Shown here one piece after another: positions 27,431-36,664 of a stretch of 64,000 nucleotides of DNA (positions are counted from its first letter, which is position 1; the number at the start of each line of letters is the position of its first letter). The notes under the pieces were generated by a model. The model was given only the letters and a program-made list of their open reading frames with translations, had not been told where the DNA came from and ran no database searches. The position numbers and the translations under genes are program-made. Source of the DNA: Pandoraea sputorum (lineage in GTDB: Bacteria; Pseudomonadota; Gammaproteobacteria; Burkholderiales; Burkholderiaceae); the NCBI RefSeq assembly GCF_000814845.2, contig NZ_CP010431.2:2914001-2978000 (forward strand). The letters run 5' to 3'.

Positions 27431-28636
27431 ATGGAAGCGTTTATTACCGACTGGGTCAATCTGTTGCTGCGCTGGCTGCATGTGGTGGCGGCCATTGCCT
27501 GGATTGGCGAGTCGTTCTATTTCGTGATGTTGGACAACGGTCTGAAGCCGCCCAAAGCCGCCGAGGACAAACAGAAAGGCGTGTTCGGCGAAATGTGGTC
27601 GGTGCACGGCGGCGGTTTTTACCACGCCCAGAAGTATCTGAATTCGCCGCCGCAGATGCCGGAAGATTTGCACTGGTCCAAGTGGAAGTCGTACACGACG
27701 TGGCTCTCCGGCTTCGCCCTGTTCTGCGTGCTGTACCTGCTGCAACCGCAGACGTATCTGATCGACAAGAACGTGATGGATCTGCAACCGGGTCAGGCCG
27801 TGGGCCTCGCGGTCGCGTTCCTGATCGGCGGCTGGTTCGTCTATGACTTCCTGTGCCGTGCGCTGGGCAAGAACGAGCGAGTGCTGGGTATTGGTGTGGC
27901 ACTGTTCGTGGTAGCCGCAACGTATGCAACGACGCACATCTTTGCCGGTCGCGCCGCCTTCCTGATCGTTGGCGCAATGATGGCGACATCGATGTCGGCG
28001 AACGTCTTCTTCTGGATCATTCCGGGCCAGCGCAAGAGCGTGGACGCGCTCTCGAAGGGCGAAGTTCCGAACCCGATCTGGGGCAAGCTCGGCAAACAAC
28101 GTTCGGTGCACAACACGTACTTCACGCTGCCGGTCGTGTTCATCATGATCAGCAACCACTACGCGTTCACGTACAGCAACCCATACAACTGGGTGATCCT
28201 CACGGTCATCATGGCCGCAGGCGCAATGATTCGTCAGTTCTTCGTGCTGCGTCACGCAGGCAAGAATCTGTACGCGCTGCCGGTTGCCGGTGCTGCACTG
28301 CTCGCAGGCGTTGCCGTGTTTGCCGCCCCGCGCCCCGCCCCGGCACCTGCCGCCGGTGCGCACGGCGAAGCCGCTGCCCCGGCCGTGAAGCTCTCGGAGA
28401 TTCAGCCGATTCTCACGCAGCGTTGCGCCACCTGCCACTCGGCCAAGCCGACGATGATGGGCAGCGCACCGGCCGGCGTGATGCTCGATACGCCCGCCGA
28501 GATCTCGCAGAACGCACAACGCATTTATCAACAATCGGTCGCGCTCAAGTCAATGCCCCTGGGCAACGTGACGCAAATGACCGATGAAGAGCGCCAGAAG
28601 ATTGCCGCGTGGTTTAACGGCGGCGCACAACAATAA
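27431..28636 (+). CDS. puuD: Membrane urate hydroxylase PuuD with cytochrome c domain
   Basis: A 401-residue protein: about eight membrane helices (residues 1-310; motifs WIGESFYFVMLDN and EMWSVHGGGFYHAQKY near the N-terminus) fused to a C-terminal cytochrome c domain with one haem-binding CATCH motif (Cys332-Cys335-His336). This is the PuuD family that oxidises urate to 5-hydroxyisourate and passes electrons to the respiratory chain, unlike the soluble uricases. The haem domain would face the periplasm. Downstream partner of uraH; a strong terminator ends the operon. Confidence 0.95.
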   Translation: MEAFITDWVNLLLRWLHVVAAIAWIGESFYFVMLDNGLKPPKAAEDKQKGVFGEMWSVHGGGFYHAQKYLNSPPQMPEDLHWSKWKSYTTWLSGFALFCVLYLLQPQTYLIDKNVMDLQPGQAVGLAVAFLIGGWFVYDFLCRALGKNERVLGIGVALFVVAATYATTHIFAGRAAFLIVGAMMATSMSANVFFWIIPGQRKSVDALSKGEVPNPIWGKLGKQRSVHNTYFTLPVVFIMISNHYAFTYSNPYNWVILTVIMAAGAMIRQFFVLRHAGKNLYALPVAGAALLAGVAVFAAPRPAPAPAAGAHGEAAAPAVKLSEIQPILTQRCATCHSAKPTMMGSAPAGVMLDTPAEISQNAQRIYQQSVALKSMPLGNVTQMTDEERQKIAAWFNGGAQQ

Positions 28637-28669
28637 CGGCGTTACCGTCTTTCTTGCTGGACCCATGTT

Positions 28670-28694
28670 GGGGCGCTTCGGCGCCCCTTTTTTT
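28670..28694 (+). terminator. Rho-independent terminator after puuD
   Basis: Perfect 7-bp stem GGGGCGC / GCGCCCC with a TTCG tetraloop, followed by seven T. Confidence 0.95.
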
Positions 28695-29072
28695 ATAGTG
28701 ACGTTCCCATGATGTCAGCCGCGACTTGACGTCGAGCGAGGGAACTTCGGCGTGACACCGCTTGTCTGTCATACGCGCCCGGCTTTGCGGGCCGAACGAC
28801 AAACATCATGAATTTCCTCCTCTTCTGTTCCTCCCGGCAAGGCGTCGTCTGGGTGCATCTGCACCAGGCGATGTTCCCTCCGTCCGTCTGACTGCCTCGC
28901 TGACGTCCACCCGCCCGGGTGCCACGCAGCGGGGCGGAGCGCTTACGCCATCGCTTGCGCGTGAGCGACTACCCTCTCCATCCCGAAGTCTCTGAAGTTC
29001 TGAAGTCTTTGATGTGCAAGCCACGGTGAGCCGCGTCCCGACACGACGCGGTGCGAAGTCATCGGGGGGACC
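28695..29072. other. Intergenic region upstream of the MATE gene
   Basis: A 378-base stretch after the puuD terminator. It holds a run of near-repeats of TGAAGT (28984-29007) and a 7-bp inverted repeat CCGCGTC / GACGCGG (29031-29037, 29045-29051) ending 21 bases before the MATE start, a possible repressor site or a leader hairpin. A minus-strand open frame crossing this region and the MATE gene is judged a shadow. Confidence 0.4.
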
Positions 29073-30443
29073 ATGTCTCTTTCCACGTCTACCAATCATT
29101 GCAATCATTCGCAGGGCGCCAGGACGTCTCTGCTCAAGGAATTTACGTCTCTCGCGGTTCCGACGATCCTCTCCGGCTGGGTCTACACGATCTACACCCT
29201 GATCGACGGGATCTTCATCGGCCGCTATGTCGGCCAACAAGCACTCGCCGCGCTGAACCTCGTAGTGCCGCTGCTCTATGTGCCTTATGCGGTCAGCGTG
29301 ATGGTCGGCGTAGGGGGCGCAACGCTCATTGCTCGTCTGTTGGGCGAGCGGCGCCATGCCGACGCGCGTCGCGCGTTCTCGCAGGTGCTCTGGGTGATGC
29401 TCGTCTCGGGCGTCCTGATGAGTGCCGCCGTGCTCATCTTCAGGCACGAGATCGCTGCCGCGCTGGGTGCACAAGGCGCGATCACGGCGGATGTCGTCGC
29501 CTACCTGTCCGGCTGGGGTTGGTTCGTGCTGTTTGCGAACGGCCTCTACGCCATGGAGTTGTTCCTGCGCGTCGAAGGTGCGCCCGCCGCCCGTTTCGGT
29601 CTGTATGCGATGTTCATGGGCGCGCTCGCGAACGTCGCGCTCGACTATTGGCTCATCGCCGTTCGTGAGATGGGGATGCACGGTGCCGCACTGGCCACCG
29701 GGTTGTCGATGATGGTGTCGAGCAGCGTGATGTTCGCGTATCACCTCTTCCTGGCGAAGCGAGTGGTGCCCGCCCGTCGCGCCTTCGGTGGGGGCGAAAC
29801 ACATGTGTGGCGCGCGATGTACAACGGCGCGTCGGAGTTCCTCGGCGCGATCGCACCGGCGGTGACGGTGTTCGTCTTCAACCGCGTGATTCTGGTGAGC
29901 TTCGGCGAGCCGGGGCTGGCTGCTTACGCCATCCTCGAATACATGACGCTCGGGGCCACGGTGACGATGGTCGCACTCGTGCAGAGCATGCAGCCGATGA
30001 TCAGCTTCTATCGCGGTGCGCAGAATGCGAAGGCGCTTCAGGGATCGTTCCGTCTGGGTGTGATCGCGGTGATGGGGTTCTCGCTGCTGGTCGCGGTGGC
30101 GATGGCAACGCTGGCGCGTCCGCTGACGTTCCTCTTCCTGCCCGCCGGTGGCGACGCGTGGTCGATTCTGGAACACGCGGTCATCTGGTACGCGCTGGCG
30201 TTTCTGCCGGCGGCAGGCAATCTGATCGTGGCGGGCTATCTGACGGCGGTCGAAGCCCCTGGCCCATCGGCAGCCATTGCAATGCTGCGCAGCTGGATTC
30301 TGCTGCTGGGCATTCTCTGGCTGCTCGACGCGCTCTTTGGCGGCAGCGCGATCTGGTACACGCTACTCGCGACGGAAGCAGTCACGCTCGCCGTCAGTGC
30401 ATGGTTGTATCGGAAGCAGCACCGCAGTCTCGGATTGGCGTGA
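29073..30443 (+). CDS. MATE family efflux transporter
   Basis: A 456-residue protein with 12 membrane segments in two halves (LAVPTILSGWVYTIYTLIDG at about 27 begins the first half; NGASEFLGAIAPAVTVFVFNR near 251 begins the second), the layout of DinF/NorM-type Na+ or proton-coupled multidrug exporters. Substrate is unknown; position between urate genes and the Anbu operon does not identify one. A CGGGGGGACC ribosome site precedes the ATG. It converges with the Anbu gene. Confidence 0.85.
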   Translation: MSLSTSTNHCNHSQGARTSLLKEFTSLAVPTILSGWVYTIYTLIDGIFIGRYVGQQALAALNLVVPLLYVPYAVSVMVGVGGATLIARLLGERRHADARRAFSQVLWVMLVSGVLMSAAVLIFRHEIAAALGAQGAITADVVAYLSGWGWFVLFANGLYAMELFLRVEGAPAARFGLYAMFMGALANVALDYWLIAVREMGMHGAALATGLSMMVSSSVMFAYHLFLAKRVVPARRAFGGGETHVWRAMYNGASEFLGAIAPAVTVFVFNRVILVSFGEPGLAAYAILEYMTLGATVTMVALVQSMQPMISFYRGAQNAKALQGSFRLGVIAVMGFSLLVAVAMATLARPLTFLFLPAGGDAWSILEHAVIWYALAFLPAAGNLIVAGYLTAVEAPGPSAAIAMLRSWILLLGILWLLDALFGGSAIWYTLLATEAVTLAVSAWLYRKQHRSLGLA

Positions 30444-30497
30444 TGGCTGCGCAAATGCGCGTCGTGCAAAGGCCGACGCGCGTCTGCGCATTGCGTG

Positions 30498-31346
30498 TCA
30501 GGACGGCATCTTGAGCGATACCGTCTGCGCGAGCGACTGAACGCTCCTCGTTTCATCCGCTCCGGGCATGCCTTCGGGCGGTTCGGCCCGCGGCGGCAGC
30601 GACGCGGGCACACTGGCCACGCTGGACGTCGCCCACTGCGGCTCGGGCAGTTCGTCGAACACTTGACGCAGACGCGAGCCCCACGTGTCGTGGATCATCT
30701 TGTAATAGACGTTCTCGTCGTCGAGCGACGCGAAGCGCGTCACGCGCAAACTATCTTCTTCGTAGACGAGCAGATCCAGCGGCAACCCGACGGAGACGTT
30801 CGAGCGCAGCGTGGAGTCCATCGAGATGAGGGCACATTTCGCGCCGTCGTCGAGCGATGTTGCGGGCGTGATCAACCGGTCGATGATGGGCTTGCCATAC
30901 TTCGACTCGCCGATCTGGAAGTACGGATTGACGGAGGACGCCTCGATGAAGTTGCCCGCCGAGTACAACTGGAACAGACGGCTGCGCGCACCGGCGATTT
31001 GCCCGCCCAGCAGGAAGCTGCAATTGAAGTCGACGCCAAACGCTTCGAGCGACTTGGCGTCGCGCGTATAGACGTCGCGAATGGCCTGCCCGACGACCCG
31101 CGCCACGTCGCTCATGGTCTTCGCGGTCCACAGCGTTTCGGTGTCGCGCGCCTCGACCAGTTGCTGGCGCACCGCCTGCGTCAACGCGAGATTCCCCGCC
31201 GAGAGCAGCACGATGACGCGCTCGTCCGGACGCTCGAAGACGAGCATCTTGCGGAATGTGCTCACATGATCGACGCCCGCGTTTGTGCGGGTGTCGGAAA
31301 GAAAGACCAGCCCGGCATCGAGCTTCATGGCCACGCAATACGTCAT
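30498..31346 (-). CDS. anbu: Anbu-type proteasome-like peptidase subunit
   Basis: A 282-residue protein of the Anbu (ancestral beta-subunit) family, related to HslV and 20S beta subunits. Removal of Met1 exposes the N-terminal nucleophile Thr; counting from it, the catalytic-site Asp17 (LSDTRTNAG) and the Lys in TFRKM at 32 are in the expected places. The core ends near residue 231; a 51-residue Pro/Ser/Ala-rich tail follows that is unusual for the family. Start chosen at the only Met followed by TYCVAMK, preceded by AGGAAC; the longer open frame to 31673 overlaps the transglutaminase gene. It is the last gene of the ATP-grasp, alpha-E, transglutaminase, Anbu operon. Confidence 0.9.
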   Translation of the reverse strand: MTYCVAMKLDAGLVFLSDTRTNAGVDHVSTFRKMLVFERPDERVIVLLSAGNLALTQAVRQQLVEARDTETLWTAKTMSDVARVVGQAIRDVYTRDAKSLEAFGVDFNCSFLLGGQIAGARSRLFQLYSAGNFIEASSVNPYFQIGESKYGKPIIDRLITPATSLDDGAKCALISMDSTLRSNVSVGLPLDLLVYEEDSLRVTRFASLDDENVYYKMIHDTWGSRLRQVFDELPEPQWATSSVASVPASLPPRAEPPEGMPGADETRSVQSLAQTVSLKMPS

Positions 31347-31395
31347 GTCGTTCCTGTCTTGCCGTGCAAGGCGCGCTGCCTCGCTACGTTCAAAG

Positions 31396-32202
31396 CTATT
31401 GTTGTTGATCGAGCGGTGCTGTATCGACGCTGACCGATACGTGCAGCTTCTCGGTCGCACCGCCGCTGCGCATTCCTCTGACGGGCGCCGCCGACTCGTA
31501 ATCGCGCCCCACCGCCAGACGGCAGTAGTTGCCGCTCGCGAAGCAGGCATGCGTGACGTCGATGCTAACCCACCCTGCCCCCTCAACCCACACGTCAACC
31601 CAGGCATGGCTGGCCGCGTGCGGTACGTCGCCCGGGTCGATGTACCCGCTGACGTAGCGCGCAGGCACGCCACGTGCGCGGCATACGGCCAGCATGAGGT
31701 GCGCGTGGTCCTGACAGACGCCGCGTCCCAGCGCGAGCGCCTGCGCGGCGGTGCTGGTCACGGCGGTGATCCCCGACTCGTAATCGACCTGCTCGCAAAT
31801 GGCCGCCGCCAGCGCCAGCAACTCTCCCGGCGTGGCAACCCCGGCGTCGCCCGCCAGCGCGTCGATGCCGTCGCTGCGACCCGTGAGGGGCGTAGGGCTG
31901 GCGAAGCATAACACTGGTACGGCATGGCTCGTTTCCCCCAGCCTGCCATCGATGAGCGGTGTCGTTTCGACCTCGCCTTCGGCGAGCAAATGAATCTCAT
32001 CGTGCGGTTGATGCAGCACGAGCGTATGCATGTCGTTGCCAAAGGCGTCCCGCGCGGGCGTGAGCTTGCCCGGCGCGCTCAGTCGCCATTGCACGATGCG
32101 CTGCACTTCCGACGCACTCGGCGTGAGCCGGAGCTGCTGGATGGTGTAGCGCACCGGCGTGTCGTAGCGGTAAGTCGTTTCGTGGCGGATAGTCAGGCGC
32201 AT
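31396..32202 (-). CDS. Transglutaminase-like cysteine protease of the Anbu operon
   Basis: A 268-residue protein. Residues 1-85 form the N-terminal beta domain (MRLTIRHETTYRYDTPV) typical of bacterial transglutaminase-like proteins; the core carries the catalytic triad Cys163 (GRGVCQDHAHL), His199 (AASHAWVDV) and Asp215 (WVSIDVTH). Such enzymes may cleave or form isopeptide bonds; substrate unknown. It begins four bases after the alpha-E stop and ends 49 bases before anbu, so it is part of the same transcript. Not secreted: no signal peptide. Confidence 0.9.
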   Translation of the reverse strand: MRLTIRHETTYRYDTPVRYTIQQLRLTPSASEVQRIVQWRLSAPGKLTPARDAFGNDMHTLVLHQPHDEIHLLAEGEVETTPLIDGRLGETSHAVPVLCFASPTPLTGRSDGIDALAGDAGVATPGELLALAAAICEQVDYESGITAVTSTAAQALALGRGVCQDHAHLMLAVCRARGVPARYVSGYIDPGDVPHAASHAWVDVWVEGAGWVSIDVTHACFASGNYCRLAVGRDYESAAPVRGMRSGGATEKLHVSVSVDTAPLDQQQ

Positions 32203-32206
32203 AGCA

Positions 32207-33205
32207 TCAGGCAGCGAGCGGGATCAGGAAGGTCTGGCTGATCTTGTTGCCGAGCACGTTAACTCGCTCGAGGAATTCGGTCAGCACAGGGTGTAAGCCT
32301 TGCTGTCGAATTTGCTGGATGTCGGTGTATTTGAGTTCGGACTGAAGTTTGCCTGCGTAGCGTTCGACGTCGCCGGACTGGGCGTTGGAGAGCGTGGCGA
32401 GGTTCTCGCACACACCGGTGAGGGAAGCGAGCAACGAGCGCGGCATGTGTGCGTTGAGCATCAGCAACTCGACCACACGCTCGGGTGTGATGACGTCACG
32501 GTACACCTTCCGGTAGATTTCGAAGCCGGAGACACTGCGCAGCACAGCCGACCAGTAGTAGAAGTCGGTCGGATGCGACGCATCCGGCCCCGCCTTGTCG
32601 GCACGCACGGCTTCGTGGAAACGGACGTCGAGAATGCGGGCGGTGTTGTCGGCACGCTCAAGGAACAGGCCGAGCCGGGTGAAGTAGAAGGCGTCGTCCT
32701 GAAACAAGGTGCCGAAGCTCACGCCTCGTGAGAGGTGCGAGCGCACTTTGACCCATTCGAACAGGTGCGCAGGGTCACGCTCAAGCAGATCGAGGATGCG
32801 CGGGAAATCCAGCCAGGTGCTGTTGACGGTCTCCCACAGCTCGGTCGTGAGGGTGCCACGCACGGCACGGGCGTTCTCCCGCGCGGCGGCCAGGCAGCAG
32901 GCGATGCTCGACGGGTTCTCGGGGTCGCGCACGACGAAGTCCAGCACGTTGGCCCGCGTCGCGCGCCCGTGTTTCCGATTGAACGCTGGCTCCAGCTCGG
33001 AGATGCGCAAGGTGGCGCGCCAGCCCGCTTCATTGTCGATACCGCCAGCGAGGACCTGCGTCATGTCGGTATCGTCTTCGTCATCGATGGCATCCTGCGG
33101 AAGCAGGAGGTTTTGCAGGTTGACGTCGAGCAGGCGAGCAGTGTTTTCAGCCCGCTCCATATAGCGGGCCATCCAGAACAAGTGGTCGGCGGTACGGCTA
33201 AGCAT
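32207..33205 (-). CDS. Alpha-E domain protein of the Anbu operon
   Basis: A 332-residue, largely helical protein of the alpha-E (DUF403) family. The N-terminus MLSRTADHLFWMARYMERAENTAR is the family hallmark, and a second ERADNTARILDVRFHE segment (about 183-198) repeats its pattern, suggesting an internal duplication. Its biochemical role is not established; it nearly always accompanies a circularly permuted ATP-grasp protein. It lies 70 bases after that gene and four bases before the transglutaminase gene. Confidence 0.9.
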   Translation of the reverse strand: MLSRTADHLFWMARYMERAENTARLLDVNLQNLLLPQDAIDDEDDTDMTQVLAGGIDNEAGWRATLRISELEPAFNRKHGRATRANVLDFVVRDPENPSSIACCLAAARENARAVRGTLTTELWETVNSTWLDFPRILDLLERDPAHLFEWVKVRSHLSRGVSFGTLFQDDAFYFTRLGLFLERADNTARILDVRFHEAVRADKAGPDASHPTDFYYWSAVLRSVSGFEIYRKVYRDVITPERVVELLMLNAHMPRSLLASLTGVCENLATLSNAQSGDVERYAGKLQSELKYTDIQQIRQQGLHPVLTEFLERVNVLGNKISQTFLIPLAA

Positions 33206-33275
33206 GATCTCTTCCCGATAATTTTCCGATGTGCGCGGTCAAGTTGACTTATATGCGCGCTTTGACCTTTGCCGC

Positions 33276-34700
33276 TTACTTTTCCAGTACCCAAGTGTCC
33301 TTCGTCCCTCCACCCTGCGAGGAGTTGACGACCAGCGACCCCTCTGTGGGCGCGACTCGCGTCAGGCCACCCGGCACCATCGTCACGCCCTTGCCCGAGG
33401 ACAATACGAACGGCCGCAGGTCGATGTGTCGTGGCGCGATACCGGCTTCTACAAATGTCGGGCACGCGGAGAGTGCAAGCGTGGGTTGCGCGATGTAGCC
33501 GTCGGGTTTCGCAATAAGCCGCTGGCGGAAGGCTTCGATTTCGGCCTTGGTGGACGCCGGACCGACGAGCATGCCGTAGCCGCCCGCACCGTGAACTTCC
33601 TTGACGACAAGCTCACCGAGGTTGTCGAGGGTGTACGCAAGGTCGTCGGGCCGACGGCACTGGTAGGTCGGCACGTTGTTCAGGATCGGCTTCTCTCCGA
33701 GGTAGAACTCGATCATGTCGGGGACGAACGGGTAGATGGATTTGTCGTCGGCGACGCCCGTACCGATGGCATTGGCCAGCGTCACGCGTCCCGCACGATA
33801 GACGCTCAGCAACCCCGGCACGCCTAGCGTCGAGTCGGCACGGAAGGCCAATGGATCAAGGAAGTCGTCGTCGATGCGACGATAGATGACGTCGACACGC
33901 TTAGGACCGTTGGTCGTGCGCATGTAGACGAGATTGTCCTCCACGAACAGATCCTGCCCTTCGACCAGCTCGATCCCCATCTGCTGCGCCAGGAACGCAT
34001 GCTCGAAGTAGGCGGAGTTGTAGATGCCAGGCGTCATGACGACGACGGTCGGGTCGTCCACGCCCATCGGTGCTACGGCGCGCAAGCTGTCGAGCAACAA
34101 GTCCGGGTAATGCTCCACGGGTGCGATGCGATTGCGCGCGAACAACTCCGGGAACAATCGCATCATCATCTTGCGATTCTCCAGCATGTACGACACGCCA
34201 GATGGCACCCGTAGGTTGTCTTCCAAGACGTAGAAGACACCATCGTCTCCGGATCCCGCTCTGACGACATCGACACCCGCGATGTGCGAGTAGATGTCGC
34301 CGGGGACGTCTACACCCTGCATCTCAGGACGGTACTGTGCATTCTTCAACACCTGATCCGCCGGGATAACGCCGGCGCGCAGGATGTTCTGGTCGTGGTA
34401 GACGTCGTGGATGAACTTGTTGAGCGCCTCGACTCGCTGACGCAAACCCGCCTGCAAGGTCTGCCACTCATGCGCAGGTATGATCCGAGGGATCAGATCG
34501 AAAGGGATCAGACGCTCCGTGCCCGCCTCACTCCCATACACAGCAAACGTGATCCCGACGCGCCGAAACGCCAGATCGGCCTCGGCTCGCTTATGGTGCA
34601 AGACATCGTCTGACTGACATTTGAGCCAGTCGTCAAACCGACGGTAGTGCGAACGCGTCGCACCCGTGATGCTCGCCATCTCGTTATAGCTCTCGACCAT
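33276..34700 (-). CDS. Circularly permuted type 2 ATP-grasp protein of the Anbu operon
   Basis: A 474-residue protein of the circularly permuted ATP-grasp family (COG2308 type). Recognisable parts are [17 protein letters not shown] (about 95-111), [19 protein letters not shown] (about 158-176), the [12 protein letters not shown] stretch (about 271-282), and the late [13 protein letters not shown] (about 370-382), which supplies ATP-binding residues. Family members are predicted amidoligases joining an amine to a carboxylate; the substrate is unknown. The start at 34700 has GCGGAGAAG upstream; Met8 is an alternative. First gene of the four-gene operon. Confidence 0.9.
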   Translation of the reverse strand: MVESYNEMASITGATRSHYRRFDDWLKCQSDDVLHHKRAEADLAFRRVGITFAVYGSEAGTERLIPFDLIPRIIPAHEWQTLQAGLRQRVEALNKFIHDVYHDQNILRAGVIPADQVLKNAQYRPEMQGVDVPGDIYSHIAGVDVVRAGSGDDGVFYVLEDNLRVPSGVSYMLENRKMMMRLFPELFARNRIAPVEHYPDLLLDSLRAVAPMGVDDPTVVVMTPGIYNSAYFEHAFLAQQMGIELVEGQDLFVEDNLVYMRTTNGPKRVDVIYRRIDDDFLDPLAFRADSTLGVPGLLSVYRAGRVTLANAIGTGVADDKSIYPFVPDMIEFYLGEKPILNNVPTYQCRRPDDLAYTLDNLGELVVKEVHGAGGYGMLVGPASTKAEIEAFRQRLIAKPDGYIAQPTLALSACPTFVEAGIAPRHIDLRPFVLSSGKGVTMVPGGLTRVAPTEGSLVVNSSQGGGTKDTWVLEK

Positions 34701-34753
34701 ACGCTTCTCCGCAGATTGCTGTGTCGAGATCGAGCAATATCCATGCCCGAGCT

Positions 34754-34810
34754 GTTTTTACGCCCTTTTTTCGACCTTCTTCTACCCTTTTCCAACCTTT
34801 TCACGCTTTG
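34754..34810. repeat. 10-bp-phased purine/pyrimidine tracts upstream of the ATP-grasp gene
   Basis: On the plus strand, CCTTTTC-like units end at 34772, 34782 (CCTTCTTC), 34792 and 34802, exactly 10 bases apart, flanked by further T-tracts at 34755-34759 and 34807-34809. On the minus strand, the sense strand of the operon, this reads as GAAAAGG-type units. It could be helically phased A-tracts (curved DNA) or a purine-rich leader RNA. Confidence 0.6.
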
Positions 34811-34872
34811 CGCACGCTTTCGGTGCGCCCACTCTCCTGCTCCGCCGCCCACGCACCACATCGGTGTTTCGA

Positions 34873-34878
34873 AGTATA
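34873..34878 (-). promoter_or_regulatory. Candidate -10 box for the Anbu operon
   Basis: TATACT on the minus strand, about 175 bases upstream of the ATP-grasp start. No good -35 was found at standard spacing. If used, the phased purine tracts at 34754-34810 would lie in the mRNA leader. The rest of the 34701-35000 gap holds an inverted repeat ATTGCT / AGCAAT (34715-34720, 34733-34738) and the allA terminator. Confidence 0.3.
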
Positions 34879-34949
34879 GGAGTTGGGTTTCGACTCGGAC
34901 TGTTGTGTTTACCCCTGCCCCATACCCCCGCCCAATACCTCCGCCCAAT

Positions 34950-34974
34950 AAAAAACGCCGGGCACCGCCCGGCG
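34950..34974 (-). terminator. Rho-independent terminator of the puuE-uraD-alc-allA operon
   Basis: Perfect 8-bp stem CGCCGGGC / GCCCGGCG with a 3-base loop, followed by TTTTTT on the minus strand. It lies 27 bases after allA. On the plus strand the stem is followed by TCCTTTT, so weak activity in the other direction is possible. Confidence 0.92.
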
Positions 34975-35000
34975 TCCTTTTGTCCCACTGACTTCATTCC

Positions 35001-35534
35001 TCACGCAGCCTTCTGCGCTCCCTGCACCGCATCCAACTCAACCTGCGTCAGCAAGTACACACCCGGCAAATCCTGCTCGTCACAGTTGTGGCCGTCACCA
35101 CCCCGGTCCACCACCACGAAGTCGCTCACCTCATCCAACGCCAACAACGGGTGATGCCACACGCCTCTCGCATAGTTCACGCCCTGCCAGCCATCCGAGA
35201 CGAACGCACGCATCTTGCTTACGTCCAACTCGCCTGCCGGGGCGACAACCACCAGATACGGCGTCGTCTTCAACGGGATGAACGCCTGACTGCCCAACGG
35301 GTGACGCTCCAACATCTTCACCTCGTACGGCAACTGCCTCGGCTGGCCTCGGAAGACGTTCACCAACGTACGCCCCCCCTCCGGACCCAGATCCACCGTC
35401 GCCAAATCATGGAATCGCTCGGTCGTCCCGCCATTGATCGCGAAATGCTTCGCACCCTCCAACTCGATCACATCGCCGAACGGCGCGAACGCCTCCCGCG
35501 TCAATCGCTCGATCTTCAATGCCGGTCCCACCAT
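35001..35534 (-). CDS. allA: Ureidoglycolate lyase
   Basis: A 177-residue AllA-family protein. Recognisable signatures are [14 protein letters not shown] near the N-terminus, [16 protein letters not shown] (about 33-48), the [13 protein letters not shown] segment (about 76-88) and [13 protein letters not shown] (about 121-133), whose residues surround the ureidoglycolate in the family. It splits ureidoglycolate into glyoxylate and urea, the last step of the allantoate route. AAGGAG stands eight bases before the ATG. Last gene of the operon, 50 bases after alc, whose product it uses. Confidence 0.93.
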   Translation of the reverse strand: MVGPALKIERLTREAFAPFGDVIELEGAKHFAINGGTTERFHDLATVDLGPEGGRTLVNVFRGQPRQLPYEVKMLERHPLGSQAFIPLKTTPYLVVVAPAGELDVSKMRAFVSDGWQGVNYARGVWHHPLLALDEVSDFVVVDRGGDGHNCDEQDLPGVYLLTQVELDAVQGAQKAA

Positions 35535-35584
35535 GTCACGCTCCTTGTTCTCTCTGTTCGTTTTGCTCTGCGACTTCTAAACCA

Positions 35585-36607
35585 TTACGCCTTCTTGTCG
35601 CTCAACCGGCCCCACAGCCGCAGACGCGATACACCACCATCCGGAATGATGTTGAAACGGATGTGCGTGATCGCCCCCAACTTCTGCACCTGCTCTTCAA
35701 AGTAGAACTGCTTGTCCATCGCCAACTTCTGCTCCGGCAACAACACCGGCCAGAACATCGATTGCGTAATCAGCGACTGCTCAGTGCCGCCCGTCACATA
35801 CGCCGCCTGGATGGAGCAGCGGTCCGGGAAGTTGCCCTTGAAGTGCGCCGTATCCACTTCGATCTTGCCAATTTCACCCGGCTGCGCCAACGCAATAATC
35901 GCCCAGTCGTTACCCGGCTCACGACGACGGCGCGTCTCCCACCCATCCCCCATGTTCACACCTCGGCCCGGCATCAGCAGGTTCGACGCCAAACCGAAGT
36001 GCTGGTTGTTCGCTGCCACGACGTAGCCGCCGTTTTCCATCGCAATCAGATCGATCAGCTCATCTCGCGAACGGCCCGCCCAGTCGCTCTGCGGCAACCC
36101 ATACAAGCGCAGACGCGCGAGACCACCATCCGGGTACAGGTTCACGCGCACGTGCGTCGCTGCGCGCTGCTGCGTGATGGCATGGTAGTGGTGCGAGTTG
36201 CCCTGCAACGTGGTCGACGGCAGCAGTTCGAACCATTCGGCCGACTCGTTCGGTGCGCCGTCCGGGCTGTAGCAGCCCTCAAGCGACGCGGCCGGTGGGA
36301 AGTTGCCCGTGAAGTGGCTCGTATCCAGATCGACACCGAACAACACGCCCGGGCGCGCCAGCTTGACGATGCACCAGTCGTAACCGTTCACACGCTTGCG
36401 ACGCGTCTCCCAACCATCCATCCACTTGCCGTTCTCGTCGTACTTGCCCGGGATGAACACCGCCGGTTCCGGGTTGAGCATGCGCTCTTTGGCCGCGAAG
36501 AATTCGTCGGTGGCGACGAGCGCTTCAGCCCCCAGACGCGGGTCGGCCAGATTCACATAACGGCGCACGAAGTCCGGTGCGTTCGGGTCTTGCGGGACGA
36601 GGGCCAT
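35585..36607 (-). CDS. alc: Allantoicase
   Basis: A 340-residue allantoicase made of two similar jelly-roll domains: DGWETRRKR with [13 protein letters not shown] (about 64-104) in the first is repeated as DGWETRRRR with [11 protein letters not shown] (about 220-260) in the second, as expected. It hydrolyses allantoate to ureidoglycolate and urea in the cytoplasm. The start has AAGGAG upstream. It lies between uraD (57 bases) and allA (50 bases) in the same operon. Use of allantoicase rather than allantoate amidohydrolase means urea, not ammonia, is released here. Confidence 0.95.
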   Translation of the reverse strand: MALVPQDPNAPDFVRRYVNLADPRLGAEALVATDEFFAAKERMLNPEPAVFIPGKYDENGKWMDGWETRRKRVNGYDWCIVKLARPGVLFGVDLDTSHFTGNFPPAASLEGCYSPDGAPNESAEWFELLPSTTLQGNSHHYHAITQQRAATHVRVNLYPDGGLARLRLYGLPQSDWAGRSRDELIDLIAMENGGYVVAANNQHFGLASNLLMPGRGVNMGDGWETRRRREPGNDWAIIALAQPGEIGKIEVDTAHFKGNFPDRCSIQAAYVTGGTEQSLITQSMFWPVLLPEQKLAMDKQFYFEEQVQKLGAITHIRFNIIPDGGVSRLRLWGRLSDKKA

Positions 36608-36664
36608 GCCAACTCCTTGATGCTCGGTAATGTCTGAAACGTGAGATATGACGGTGTCGTGCGC

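Noticed and set aside
28806..30176. 456-codon open frame on the minus strand opposite the MATE gene
   Set aside because: Translation is rich in Arg, His, Glu and Gln without domains or hydrophobic core, while the plus strand encodes a clear 12-helix MATE protein. Typical GC-rich antisense shadow.
31347..31673. Longer Anbu start
   Set aside because: Would bury the N-terminal Thr that must be exposed after removal of one Met, and overlaps the transglutaminase gene.
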